Shown: piece by piece, positions 1 to 5,887 of the stretch
Position numbering within the stretch: position 1 is the first letter of the stretch
How the letters are laid out: each line of letters begins with the position of its first letter
NCBI GenBank assembly: GCA_964645935.1
Contig: CAZYAK010000071.1
Location: 1 to 7,501 of the forward strand
Length of the DNA: 7,501 bases
Origin: CAZYAK01 sp964645935
GTDB lineage: Bacteria; Patescibacteriota; Gracilibacteria; Peribacterales; Peribacteraceae
Direction of reading: 5' to 3'
Program-made: the position numbers and the translations under genes
The notes under the pieces: generated by a model
Database searches by the model: none
The model's input: the letters and a program-made list of their open reading frames with translations, nothing else
What the model was told of the DNA's origin: nothing

Positions 1-134
1 TCGCGGCCCGGGAGCAGACGCACATCAAGCGCGACTCCGCCCCGGGGGCCGCCCCGCGCGCCCCCGTGGCCGACCCGGCGAAGCCGGACGTCCCGGCGCC
101 TCCGTCGTCCGGCGACACTCCTCCTTCCGCCTGA
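1..134 (+). CDS. C-terminal tail of an upstream protein (partial)
   Basis: Reading from base 3 gives 43 codons ending in TGA at 132-134. The encoded tail is rich in Pro, Ala and Asp (for example PAKPDVPAPPSSGDTPPSA), typical of a disordered C-terminus. Its stop lies 3 bases before the ATG of the next gene, in the same frame, so the two are probably co-transcribed. Another frame is also open here, as expected in GC-rich DNA, so the frame choice rests on the tight junction with the next gene. The fold and function cannot be judged because the gene body lies outside the window. Confidence 0.5.
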   Translation, partial: AAREQTHIKRDSAPGAAPRAPVADPAKPDVPAPPSSGDTPPSA

Positions 135-137
135 GCC

Positions 138-1154
138 ATGGCCGCCCCTCCCGGTGAACGGCCGTCCGCTCCGCCCCCCGCGCCCGAGCGCCGCGAGGCA
201 GCGCCCGCCAGCACCACCAACGGGTACCTGGACCGGTGCCCGGACATGATCAACGACACCCGCGTGCGGAAGGTCCGCGTGGAGGGGGCCCGCTTCTGCC
301 TGGTGCACATCCGCCAGGAGCACGGCAGCCCCCACCAGTCCTCCCGCGACAACCTCCGGAGGGCGGAAGCCGGCGGAACCTCCTTGGAGACCATCCAGAC
401 CCAGATCCACGACCTGCTCACCCGTCTCGTCCGCAGTCATGAGCTGCGTGAGCTCCACCTCGAGGGACTTACGCAGGGCGACGAAGAGATAGCCTTGAAT
501 GGGCTGGCCGATGAGGCGCACGCCGAGCGCGAGCTGCGGACGATCCGGCGTCAGCGGATGGAGCTCCGGCAGCAGATCCGCGACGTCGAGGCATTCACGA
601 AGCTCAACGGCGATGCGCTCGCGTCGGTCTTCGGGGAGAACCCGCTCGGCCTGGGCACGCTCGTCGCGCAGGCAACGGAGCGCGCGGAGCGGATGGAGAA
701 GCACGAGAAGGAGACGAAGGAGGACGTTGCTGAGATGTCCGCCATCCTCCGCATGGCGCTCCTCGCAGCCCGGCCGTTCGTGCAAGCCAGACGCATCCGG
801 CTGCGCGCGTCGGAGACCGAGCAGGCCAACAAGGCGGCCGTGGACGCCCTCGAGCGCAGGGCCGCAGGTCGGTCCCGACCGGGCGACGAGAACCGCATCA
901 TGCGCGACCGCGAGCAGGTGCTCTTCCGCACCGTCGCCTCGGGGAAGAAGCCGGTCGCCTTCACCCTGTACGGAGCCGCCCACGACTTCGCCGCCAGCGC
1001 CGAGGCGTGGAACAAGGCCAACCCCACGCTGAAGTTCTCCGTCATCGAGCTCACCGTGCCCGGGCTGATCCCGCCCGCCGAAGACGGCCATCCGAGCGGC
1101 ATCCCGCCGCCTCCCGGAGGCGGCGACGAAGGCGTGCCGCTCCCCCCGCCCTGA
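138..1154 (+). CDS. Putative TraB/ChaN/EreA/Tiki-superfamily-like protein
   Basis: This 338-residue protein has no close family that I recognise by name, but three motifs in order fit the Tiki/TraB/ChaN/EreA fold. They are a strand ending in IRQEHG (His62), a strand ending in LHLEGL (Glu109), and a C-terminal strand with LYGAAHDF (GxxH, His282). This superfamily includes proposed metal-dependent hydrolases and haem-binding proteins that share GxxH motifs and a conserved Glu. The first 28 residues are Pro/Ala-rich, and no signal peptide or membrane segment is visible. Residues 120-245 are charged and helical, and the last 30 residues are Gly/Pro-rich and probably disordered. The start at 138 follows an upstream stop by 3 bases and lacks a Shine-Dalgarno; Met37 (246) is an alternative start still upstream of the first motif. 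It converges on the DHH gene with 3 bases between stops. The gene call is firm; the superfamily assignment is motif-based inference. Confidence 0.75.
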   Translation: MAAPPGERPSAPPPAPERREAAPASTTNGYLDRCPDMINDTRVRKVRVEGARFCLVHIRQEHGSPHQSSRDNLRRAEAGGTSLETIQTQIHDLLTRLVRSHELRELHLEGLTQGDEEIALNGLADEAHAERELRTIRRQRMELRQQIRDVEAFTKLNGDALASVFGENPLGLGTLVAQATERAERMEKHEKETKEDVAEMSAILRMALLAARPFVQARRIRLRASETEQANKAAVDALERRAAGRSRPGDENRIMRDREQVLFRTVASGKKPVAFTLYGAAHDFAASAEAWNKANPTLKFSVIELTVPGLIPPAEDGHPSGIPPPPGGGDEGVPLPPP

Positions 1155-1157
1155 GGC

Positions 1158-2159
1158 TCAGGCCGCGTCCAGCGGCGCGTCGCCGCCTTCCACCACCTTC
1201 CAGCGCACCTCCGGCTGGAGCTTTCCCGAGAGCGCGAAGCCCGCGGCCTTCTTGTGGCCGCCGCCGGAGAACTTACCGGCCATCTGGGAGACGTCGACGT
1301 CGTCCCGGAGCGTCCGGAGCGACCCCTTCACCTTGCCGCCCTTCTCCGAGAGGATGAGGGAGAACTTCATGCCGGGGATGGCGTTGACGTAGTCGATGGC
1401 GCCCGTGAGCTCCGAGTAGTCCGCTCCCGTCGCACGGAAGTCCCCTTCCGTGACCGCGGAGATGGCGCCGCCCTCCTCCGTGAGGGAGATCTTCTCCAGC
1501 ACGCGGCCCCAGAGGCGCAGCGTGGAGAGCTTGGCCGTGCGGAACACCGCCGTGACGATCTCCTGGCGCCGGGCTCCCGAACGCAGTAAGCGCGCCACCG
1601 TGCGGTACACCTGCGTGGTGGTGTTGCTGTGGAGGAGGCCGCCGGTGTCGGTGTAGACGCCCGTGAGGAGGCACGTAGCGATATCGGAATCCAGCGGGTA
1701 GCCCAAGCGATCGGCCAGCGCCGCGATGATCTCGCACGTGGAGGCAGCCGTGGGGAATACGAAGTTGGCGGTGCCAAACTCGGGGTTTCGGGGGTGGTGG
1801 TCGATGTCGATGGCGGAGTACACGCCCTCGAAGAGCTCGGGGTGCGTCTCGTGCATCTCGGTCATCTTGGGCTCCGCGCAGTCCACGAAGATGAAGAGTG
1901 GATCGTGCGCCTCCGGCGGAAGCGCGGGCGGGCCCTGCACGCGAAAGACTCCAGGCAGGAAGTGGAAGATCTCCGGGACCTTGTCCTTGCAGTGGAAGGT
2001 GATGCGCTTCTCCGGGAAGCGACGCTCGATGAGGAGTCCCATCCCCAGCATGGACCCGATGGCGTCGCCGTCAGGGTTACGGTGGCATACGCAATGCACA
2101 TGATCGGCCTTCTCGATCAGCTCTGCCGCCAATTCCAGTTCTCGCGGGGCGAAGTCCAT
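1158..2159 (-). CDS. DHH/DHHA1 phosphoesterase, NrnA-like (nanoRNase / pAp phosphatase)
   Basis: The 333-residue product matches the length of bacterial NrnA proteins, which degrade 2-5 nt RNAs and often dephosphorylate pAp, using Mn2+. The N-terminal DHH domain shows HRNPDGDAIGS (residues 26-36; His26, Asp30, Asp32), the FVDCA strand with Asp93, the DHH motif in IDIDHHPRN (Asp120-His121-His122) and YTDTGG with Asp171. The DHHA1 domain has SGGGHKKAAG with the GGGH substrate-binding loop at 299-302. All expected metal ligands are present, so it should be active. I chose ATG 2159 because the open frame upstream overlaps rbfA and looks like its shadow. No Shine-Dalgarno precedes it; a TACACT -10-like box lies 11 nt upstream. 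It lies 64 bp downstream of rbfA, a common order. Whether it prefers oligo-RNA, pAp or cyclic dinucleotides cannot be read from sequence. Confidence 0.9.
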   Translation of the reverse strand: MDFAPRELELAAELIEKADHVHCVCHRNPDGDAIGSMLGMGLLIERRFPEKRITFHCKDKVPEIFHFLPGVFRVQGPPALPPEAHDPLFIFVDCAEPKMTEMHETHPELFEGVYSAIDIDHHPRNPEFGTANFVFPTAASTCEIIAALADRLGYPLDSDIATCLLTGVYTDTGGLLHSNTTTQVYRTVARLLRSGARRQEIVTAVFRTAKLSTLRLWGRVLEKISLTEEGGAISAVTEGDFRATGADYSELTGAIDYVNAIPGMKFSLILSEKGGKVKGSLRTLRDDVDVSQMAGKFSGGGHKKAAGFALSGKLQPEVRWKVVEGGDAPLDAA

Positions 2160-2170
2160 AGAGGAGAGCG

Positions 2171-2176
2171 AGTGTA
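2171..2176 (-). promoter_or_regulatory. Possible -10 box for the DHH gene
   Basis: On the minus strand TACACT lies 11 nt before the DHH-gene ATG, inside the 64-bp gap after rbfA. The same hexamer precedes fmt. A start 7 nt downstream would leave a leader of only about 4 nt. No good -35 is seen, and read-through from rbfA could equally supply the transcript. Confidence 0.25.
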
Positions 2177-2223
2177 TGACCGCCCTTCGTCCGGCTTCAA
2201 CGCCCTTCCCCTTGCGTGCCCAC

Positions 2224-2565
2224 TCAACTGTCTTGTGACGACTGTTTGGAAGCTTCTCCTGACAGAAGCTCGTCGATGCGCGACCCGTGCGCCGGGCCTT
2301 CGTCGAGCCGGAAACGGAGCTTGGGGATCTTGGCGCGCGGCATCTTGCCCAACTGGTGCTGCAACTCATTCCGCTGCTGCTCCAAGAACGCCAAGGCGGC
2401 CTTGGGCTCCTTGAGGGCGCTCACGTAGGCGGTGGCGTAGGATCCGTCGGAGGACACCTCGATCTTGGTGATGGAGATGATCCCGCATTCGGGCGGACAG
2501 TAGCGAAGGGCGGGGGCCACCACGGTGCGGATCTCGGTGACGAGCATGTCAGAGCGCTTGGACAT
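2224..2565 (-). CDS. rbfA: Ribosome-binding factor A
   Basis: The 113-residue product fits RbfA, a small type II KH-domain protein that binds the immature 30S subunit and helps mature the 5' end of 16S rRNA, notably in the cold. The order of elements is typical: an N-terminal helix (MSKRSDMLVTEIRTVV), the beta-strand pair ISITKIEVSSDGSYATAYVS (31-50), a central helix, and the C-terminal strand and helix PKLRFRLDEG...GSRIDELL (81-101). The frame is open further upstream, but those residues are unlike RbfA and would run into the fmt gene, so ATG 2565 is preferred. The gene is divergent from fmt (49 bp between starts) and is followed by the DHH gene on the same strand. There is no Shine-Dalgarno; TATGGT lies 6 nt before the ATG. 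Confidence 0.92.
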   Translation of the reverse strand: MSKRSDMLVTEIRTVVAPALRYCPPECGIISITKIEVSSDGSYATAYVSALKEPKAALAFLEQQRNELQHQLGKMPRAKIPKLRFRLDEGPAHGSRIDELLSGEASKQSSQDS

Positions 2566-2571
2566 GGCTTT

Positions 2572-2577
2572 ACCATA
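2572..2577 (-). promoter_or_regulatory. Candidate -10 box for rbfA
   Basis: TATGGT (4 of 6 to TATAAT) lies 6 nt upstream of the rbfA ATG. A transcription start at the usual 6-7 nt would coincide with the start codon, giving a leaderless mRNA. No convincing -35 is found at 16-18 bp. The -35 zone overlaps that of the divergent fmt promoter. Confidence 0.4.
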
Positions 2578-2601
2578 CCCGAAAGGCGCTTTGCGCGCTG
2601 C

Positions 2602-2607
2602 TACACT
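2602..2607 (+). promoter_or_regulatory. Candidate -10 box for fmt
   Basis: TACACT (4 of 6 to TATAAT) lies 7 nt upstream of the fmt ATG, so a start at the normal distance would again make a leaderless mRNA. The -35 position is poor. It sits 24 bp from the opposing -10 of rbfA, so the two polymerase footprints would overlap. Confidence 0.4.
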
Positions 2608-2614
2608 ATTCCCG

Positions 2615-3496
2615 ATGGCCTCTCCTCTCTCCGTTGTCTTCTGCGGCACCTCGGACTTCGCGGTCCCCTCCCTGGAGCGCCTGGCGGCGGATCCGGCCTA
2701 CCGGGTGCTCCTGGTGGTCACGCAGCCGGACCGCCCCGTGGGACGCAGCCAGGAGCTGACCCCGCCCGCCGTGAAGCGCTCGGCCGAACGCTTGGGGCTG
2801 CCGGTGTTCCAGCCAGAGAAGATCAATACCGAGCTGGCCACGCTACAGGAGCGTGCCGGTACGCGCCCGGATTTCTTGGTGGTGGTGTCGTTTGGACAGC
2901 TCCTCAGCCAGGAGGTCTTGGACTTCCCGTCCCGCTCGCCCGTCAATGTGCACGCATCACTCCTGCCGCGCTGGCGCGGCGCCTCGCCCATCCAGCAGGC
3001 CATCCTCGCGGGCGACCACGAGAGCGGCGTGACGGTGCAACGGATGGTGAGGCAACTGGACGCGGGGCCGATCCTCTCCCAGGCCCGCACGCCCATCGAC
3101 CCGCGCGAGACCGCCGAGTCGCTGCACGATCGCCTGGCCGCAATGGGCGCGGATCTGGTGGCGGCCACACTGAAAGAGCAGCTCGCACCCCAGGACCAGG
3201 ACGAGTCCGAGATCACGTTCTGCCGCAAACTTTCGCGCTCGGACGGCAGGGCGGATCCGGAGAACGAGACCGCCGCGGAGATCGACCGCAAGGTGCGCGC
3301 CCTTACGCCCTGGCCTGGCGTGACGGTGCTGGTGGCGGGGCAGGAGCTCAAGGTGCTCAAGACCTCGCTGGAGCCTCACGCTCAGGCGTACGGCCTGGAC
3401 TGCAACGGCAACTCGCGCATCTACCTGGTCACCGTGCAGCCGCCGGGCAAGCGCCCCATGGGCGGGGCGGAGTGGGGGCGGGGCCTGCGCGTCTGA
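2615..3496 (+). CDS. fmt: Methionyl-tRNA formyltransferase
   Basis: The 293-residue enzyme transfers a formyl group from 10-formyl-tetrahydrofolate to initiator Met-tRNA. The N-terminal Rossmann-type domain begins VVFCGTSDFAVPSLERL and contains the TQPDRPVGR loop. The formyltransferase signature VNVHASLLPRWRGASPI carries catalytic Asn111 and His113, and QLDAGPI supplies Asp149. The C-terminal OB-like tRNA-binding domain starts near residue 203, with IDRKVRALTPWPG at 223-235. It is slightly shorter than E. coli Fmt (about 315) but has all key residues. The frame stays open upstream to 2525, but those codons lie inside rbfA and are unlike the family, so ATG 2615 is chosen. No Shine-Dalgarno is present. 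It converges on the PUR gene with a 54-bp gap. metG, which makes its tRNA substrate, lies about 0.8 kb further on, on the other strand. Confidence 0.95.
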   Translation: MASPLSVVFCGTSDFAVPSLERLAADPAYRVLLVVTQPDRPVGRSQELTPPAVKRSAERLGLPVFQPEKINTELATLQERAGTRPDFLVVVSFGQLLSQEVLDFPSRSPVNVHASLLPRWRGASPIQQAILAGDHESGVTVQRMVRQLDAGPILSQARTPIDPRETAESLHDRLAAMGADLVAATLKEQLAPQDQDESEITFCRKLSRSDGRADPENETAAEIDRKVRALTPWPGVTVLVAGQELKVLKTSLEPHAQAYGLDCNGNSRIYLVTVQPPGKRPMGGAEWGRGLRV

Positions 3497-3498
3497 CC

Positions 3499-3527
3499 AA
3501 AAAACAGCCCGGGGGTCGCCCGGGCTG
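3499..3527 (-). terminator. Intrinsic terminator of the PUR gene
   Basis: Arms CAGCCCGGG (3505-3513) and CCCGGGCTG (3519-3527) form a perfect 9-bp GC-rich stem with a 5-nt loop. On the minus strand it is followed at once by six T residues (A tract 3499-3504), the classic rho-independent form, starting 23 bases after the PUR-gene stop. On the plus strand the hairpin has no T-tract, so it would end fmt transcripts poorly. It fills the gap between the two convergent genes. Confidence 0.9.
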
Positions 3528-3550
3528 CTCGGTGGAGAATCGAAGCCGGA

Positions 3551-3889
3551 TCAGAGCTTGGTCTTCATCTCCTGGAGCGCCACGATAATCTTATCGAGAT
3601 CCTCAACGTCGAACATGATCGTGGTCTTCTGGCCGCCGCGAGACTTTTCGGAGATCTTGAAAAACTTGCCGTTCCCCGACTCCTTGAGGTCCACGTAGAA
3701 GGTGCGCTGGCGCGCGTGGATCGTGACGGAGTGCAGGTCCTGGGCGAATCGGCCTCCGCCGTCGCCGCGACCGCCTCGCCCGCCGCTGCTGCGACCCTGG
3801 AAACCCTGGCCGCCGCCCATGGGCTGGCCGCCAGCAAGAGGATCGTTGCGCTCGGGCCCCGCCGCGAGATCGGACATCGGATCGAACAT
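3551..3889 (-). CDS. PUR-domain DNA/RNA-binding protein (PurA-like)
   Basis: The 112-residue protein has a low-complexity N-terminus (1-48) ending in a Gly/Arg-rich RGG-type stretch (SSGGRGGRGDGGGRF, 34-48). A single PUR repeat follows: SVTIHARQRTFYVDLKESGNGKFFKISEKS, then TTIMFDVEDLDKIIVAL. PUR repeats bind purine-rich single-stranded nucleic acid, and bacterial single-repeat forms act as dimers. The RGG tail probably adds general RNA/DNA affinity. ATG 3889 gives MFDPMSDLAAG; Met5 (3877) is a possible alternative start. No Shine-Dalgarno is present; a TTTACA-N17-TATCCT promoter lies about 84 bp upstream. The gene has its own terminator, so it appears monocistronic. The family is fairly clear; the cellular role in this organism is not known. 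Confidence 0.88.
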   Translation of the reverse strand: MFDPMSDLAAGPERNDPLAGGQPMGGGQGFQGRSSGGRGGRGDGGGRFAQDLHSVTIHARQRTFYVDLKESGNGKFFKISEKSRGGQKTTIMFDVEDLDKIIVALQEMKTKL

Positions 3890-3918
3890 AGTGATGAGTG
3901 GAAGGAAATACGTCGCTC

Positions 3919-3950
3919 CCCTATCGCCCTATCCTCTCCGGCCGGTCCGG
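3919..3950 (-). promoter_or_regulatory. G-rich repeated leader of the PUR gene
   Basis: On the minus strand the predicted leader reads three CCGG units (3950-3938), then a purine run with two GATAGGG copies one base apart (3933-3919). PUR proteins are known to prefer GGN-rich single strands, so this might be a self-binding site. That function is inference; the repeats themselves are seen directly. Confidence 0.3.
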
Positions 3951-3972
3951 ATTCGCGTGTGGGAGCGGAAAC

Positions 3973-4001
3973 AGGATAGAGGGGATGGCTAGAGTTGTAA
4001 A
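3973..4001 (-). promoter_or_regulatory. Sigma70-like promoter of the PUR gene
   Basis: The minus strand has TTTACA (4001-3996; 5 of 6 to TTGACA), a 17-bp spacer, then TATCCT (3978-3973; 4 of 6). The same TATCCT hexamer precedes metG. Initiation near 3966 would give the PUR gene a leader of about 77 nt, unlike the near-leaderless layout at other genes here. This is the only site in the window with both boxes at ideal spacing. Confidence 0.5.
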
Positions 4002-4013
4002 TTTGGGGAGTCT

Positions 4014-4036
4014 GCCACACGGGCATCCCGTGGGGC
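4014..4036. other. Hairpin in the metG-PUR intergenic region
   Basis: CACGGG (4018-4023) and CCCGTG (4027-4032) flank a 3-nt loop. GCC/GGC extends the stem past one mismatch (4014-4016 with 4034-4036). No T-tract follows on either strand, so it is not an obvious terminator. It is the first of three hairpins in a row. Confidence 0.55.
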
Positions 4037-4043
4037 CTGGAGG

Positions 4044-4060
4044 ATGCGGAATAGCCGCAT
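4044..4060. other. Hairpin ATGCGG/CCGCAT
   Basis: A perfect 6-bp stem (ATGCGG 4044-4049, CCGCAT 4055-4060) encloses a 5-nt loop. It lies between the other two intergenic hairpins and has no T-tract. Strand and role are unknown. Confidence 0.5.
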
Positions 4061-4080
4061 TGACCCATCCACGCCCCCAA

Positions 4081-4167
4081 CCCAGCCGCGGGGGTCCCGC
4101 CTCGCGGGTGGCGATCTTGGCGGCCGCATTCCTAGTCAGTCCGCACCGCGGGACCAGTGCGGCTGGG
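4081..4167. repeat. 87-bp two-tier inverted repeat, possible structured RNA
   Basis: Outer arms CCCAGCCGC (4081-4089) and GCGGCTGGG (4159-4167) are perfect 9-bp complements. After a 3-by-3 internal loop, inner arms GGTCCCGC (4093-4100) and GCGGGACC (4148-4155) are perfect 8-bp complements. The 47-nt apical region can pair further (GGTG 4107-4110 with CACC 4144-4147, or GCGG with CCGC). Seventeen paired bases at this spacing are unlikely by chance even in GC-rich DNA. I see no match to RNase P RNA, tmRNA or SRP RNA core motifs. A 6S-like RNA, a processed leader or a miniature mobile element all remain possible. The strand cannot be decided: the minus-strand GGTATA-derived box at 4166-4171 overlaps the stem base. 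Confidence 0.5.
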
Positions 4168-4214
4168 TATATCTGTGTTTGGTTGCGACTGCGAATGATG
4201 CGCATACCGGCCGG

Positions 4215-4234
4215 AAAAGCAGGCACCTGCCTGC
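4215..4234 (-). terminator. Intrinsic terminator of metG
   Basis: On the minus strand GCAGGC (4234-4229), a 4-nt loop and GCCTGC (4224-4219) form a perfect 6-bp stem followed by TTTT (4218-4215). It starts 19 bases after the metG stop. The T-tract is short but the layout is standard. Confidence 0.7.
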
Positions 4235-4253
4235 ATCTCCCGAACAACCACAT

Positions 4254-5831
4254 TCACGCCGCCTCTTTTCTCTCTACCTCCACCGGCGGAAACAAGATCG
4301 CCGGATCGCCGACCTGCTTCCAAGCCGAGTCCCCTCCCCACTTCCGCATCGCGGGCGTGATGACGAAGGATGTGCCGGGCATCTTGGCAGCGTCGGGCAA
4401 ACCCAATTGTGCAGCCATGCGACACGCGGCATCGGGGATGTAGGGGAGAAGCATCAACGTGAGATGACGGAGATGCTCAGCGAAGGCGCTGAGGACCGTG
4501 AGCTTCTCTTCACCCGCAAGCTTCCAGGGGGCCTTCTCGTTCATGAGGACGTTGAGGGTGGATGCGGCCTTCACCGCTCGCTGTAGACCTTTATGTGTCT
4601 CGAATGCGTCCAGTGCCTTGGCGTACTCCCCCCAGACGGCGTCGACATCCTGGCCCTCCAGCGCGAAGCCGCCTGGCGGCACCGTGAGCGCGCCGCCTTC
4701 CTTGCGAAGCATGGTGAGGACGCGATTGAGCAGGTTGCCGATGGTATTACGCAGGCCCGCGTCGTACATCTCGCCGAAGCGCTTCCAGGAGAAGTCTCCA
4801 TCGTTGCCCACCGGGATCTCGTGGCTGAGGTAGAAGCGCATGGCGTCCACGCCGTAGAGGTCCAAGACGTCCTGCGGCACCACCACGTTGCCGAGGCTCT
4901 TGCTCATCTTCTGCCCCTCGCTGGTGAGGAAACCATGGATGAGGAGACGATCCGGGGTCTTGAGGCCCGCCTGCTTGAGCATGGCCGGCCAGATGAGCGC
5001 ATGAAACCGCGCGATATCCTTGCCAATGACGTGCGTCACCGACGCATCGTCCCACCACTCTGGCTTGGCACTGTCCGTCAGGAGTCCCAAACCCGAGATG
5101 TAGTTGGTAAGCGCGTCACACCACACGTACATGGTCTGGCCCTCCTGCCCGGGGACCGGGATGCCCCACGAGAGGCTGGAGACCGGGCGTGAGAACGAGA
5201 CGTCCTCCAGGCCGGAGTCCACGAGCGAAAGCGTCTCCTGCGCGCGGAACGCGGGGACAATGCGGTAGCCGCTGGCTTTGGTGAGCAAGTCCTTCAGCCA
5301 CGCTCCCTCGCGCGCAAGCAGGAAGAACCAATTCTCCTCCCGCACCTTCTGCGGCGCGATCTGGTGGTCGGGGCACAGGCCGTCGACAAGATCTTTCTCC
5401 GTCACAAAACGCTCGCAGCCGGCACAGTACAGCCCCTCGTACGCGCGCTTCTCCAGCGCGCCCGCGGCGGCAAGGCGCTTCCAGAGCTCCTCCACGGTAG
5501 GACGATGCTGGAACGCCTCCGCGCCCGGCCAGTCCGTGGCGCCGTCAGAGGTGCGCATGAAGAGGTCCGCCGAAATTCCGAGGCGGCGGTACAGGCCCGT
5601 GAAGAGCGGGACGTTGCGGTCCACCAGCTCGCGCGGCGTGATGCCCTCCTTTTTAGCGGTCTGCTGGATTTTGATGCCGTGCTCGTCCGTGCCGATCTGA
5701 AACCGCACCTCGTCTCCGCGTAGGCGCATCCAGCGCGCAACCACGTCCGCGAGGACCTTCTCCAGCACGTGCCCCATATGCGGGGCCGCGTTGGGATAGT
5801 CAATGGCGGTGGTGACGTACTGGCGGGTCAT
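4254..5831 (-). CDS. metG: Methionine--tRNA ligase
   Basis: The 525-residue class I synthetase charges elongator and initiator tRNA with methionine. The Rossmann catalytic core shows the HIGH-type motif HMGH (18-21) and KMSKS (308-312, in EGQKMSKSLGN). A single zinc knuckle within the connective insertion is formed by C136-x2-C139 and C153-x2-H156. The anticodon-binding helical domain follows from about residue 345, with the NxxxxLLNR helix near 362-370 and NEKAPWKL at 431-438. The C-terminal EMAP/Trbp111-like tRNA-binding domain of long MetRS forms is absent, a normal variant. The frame is open further upstream, but it would overlap the preceding pilin-like gene, and MTRQYVTTAIDYPNAAPHMGH is a family-typical start, so ATG 5831 is chosen. 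No Shine-Dalgarno is present; TATCCT lies 6 nt upstream. It may also be reached from the pilin-like genes 56 bp upstream. Confidence 0.97.
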   Translation of the reverse strand: MTRQYVTTAIDYPNAAPHMGHVLEKVLADVVARWMRLRGDEVRFQIGTDEHGIKIQQTAKKEGITPRELVDRNVPLFTGLYRRLGISADLFMRTSDGATDWPGAEAFQHRPTVEELWKRLAAAGALEKRAYEGLYCAGCERFVTEKDLVDGLCPDHQIAPQKVREENWFFLLAREGAWLKDLLTKASGYRIVPAFRAQETLSLVDSGLEDVSFSRPVSSLSWGIPVPGQEGQTMYVWCDALTNYISGLGLLTDSAKPEWWDDASVTHVIGKDIARFHALIWPAMLKQAGLKTPDRLLIHGFLTSEGQKMSKSLGNVVVPQDVLDLYGVDAMRFYLSHEIPVGNDGDFSWKRFGEMYDAGLRNTIGNLLNRVLTMLRKEGGALTVPPGGFALEGQDVDAVWGEYAKALDAFETHKGLQRAVKAASTLNVLMNEKAPWKLAGEEKLTVLSAFAEHLRHLTLMLLPYIPDAACRMAAQLGLPDAAKMPGTSFVITPAMRKWGGDSAWKQVGDPAILFPPVEVERKEAA

Positions 5832-5837
5832 GGCGCC

Positions 5838-5843
5838 AGGATA
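5838..5843 (-). promoter_or_regulatory. Candidate -10 box for metG
   Basis: TATCCT (4 of 6 to TATAAT) lies 6 nt before the metG ATG, in the 56-bp gap after the pilin-like genes. Initiation 6-7 nt downstream would give a leaderless metG mRNA. No good -35 is seen at 16-18 bp. Confidence 0.4.
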
Positions 5844-5887
5844 CCGCAGATACGGCAAATCCTCATCCCCGTTTACCGGCTCGAACT

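Larger units (their letters stand above)
3890..4253. other. 364-bp intergenic region without a credible gene
   Basis: Between the PUR start and the metG stop, all open frames in either direction lack recognisable domains and are rich in Pro, Arg, Gly and Cys, as expected of chance frames in GC-rich DNA. The region holds the metG terminator, three hairpins and the PUR promoter and leader, each listed separately. Confidence 0.7.

Noticed and set aside
551..1102. A 183-codon minus-strand frame opposite the Tiki-like gene
   Set aside because: It is Ser/Arg-rich and fully inside a better-supported gene; a shadow frame.
1150..1162. A 13-bp palindrome (CCTGAG-G-CTCAGG) joining two convergent stop codons
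   Set aside because: It is too short and has a 1-nt centre, so it is not a useful hairpin; it largely arises because two TGA stops face each other.
1629..2414. A 261-codon plus-strand frame opposite the DHH gene
   Set aside because: It is antisense to a gene with intact catalytic motifs and shows no recognisable features.
2287..3588. A 433-codon plus-strand open frame across rbfA and fmt
   Set aside because: It overlaps two clearly recognised genes in other frames, has no domain and is Gly/Arg/Ala/Pro-rich, as expected of a shadow frame in GC-rich DNA.
4166..4171. A minus-strand TATACC with TTCGCA 18 bp upstream as a promoter for a small RNA
   Set aside because: The box overlaps the base of the 87-bp stem, so a start 7 nt downstream would exclude half of the stem from the transcript.
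3921..4253. A 110-codon minus-strand frame starting right after the metG stop (TGAATG)
   Set aside because: The junction looks attractive, but the metG terminator lies within its first codons, and the product is Pro/Arg/Gly/Cys-rich without domain or membrane features.
3898..4443. A 181-codon plus-strand frame spanning the metG-PUR gap
   Set aside because: It runs into the 3' end of metG on the other strand and encodes no recognisable protein.
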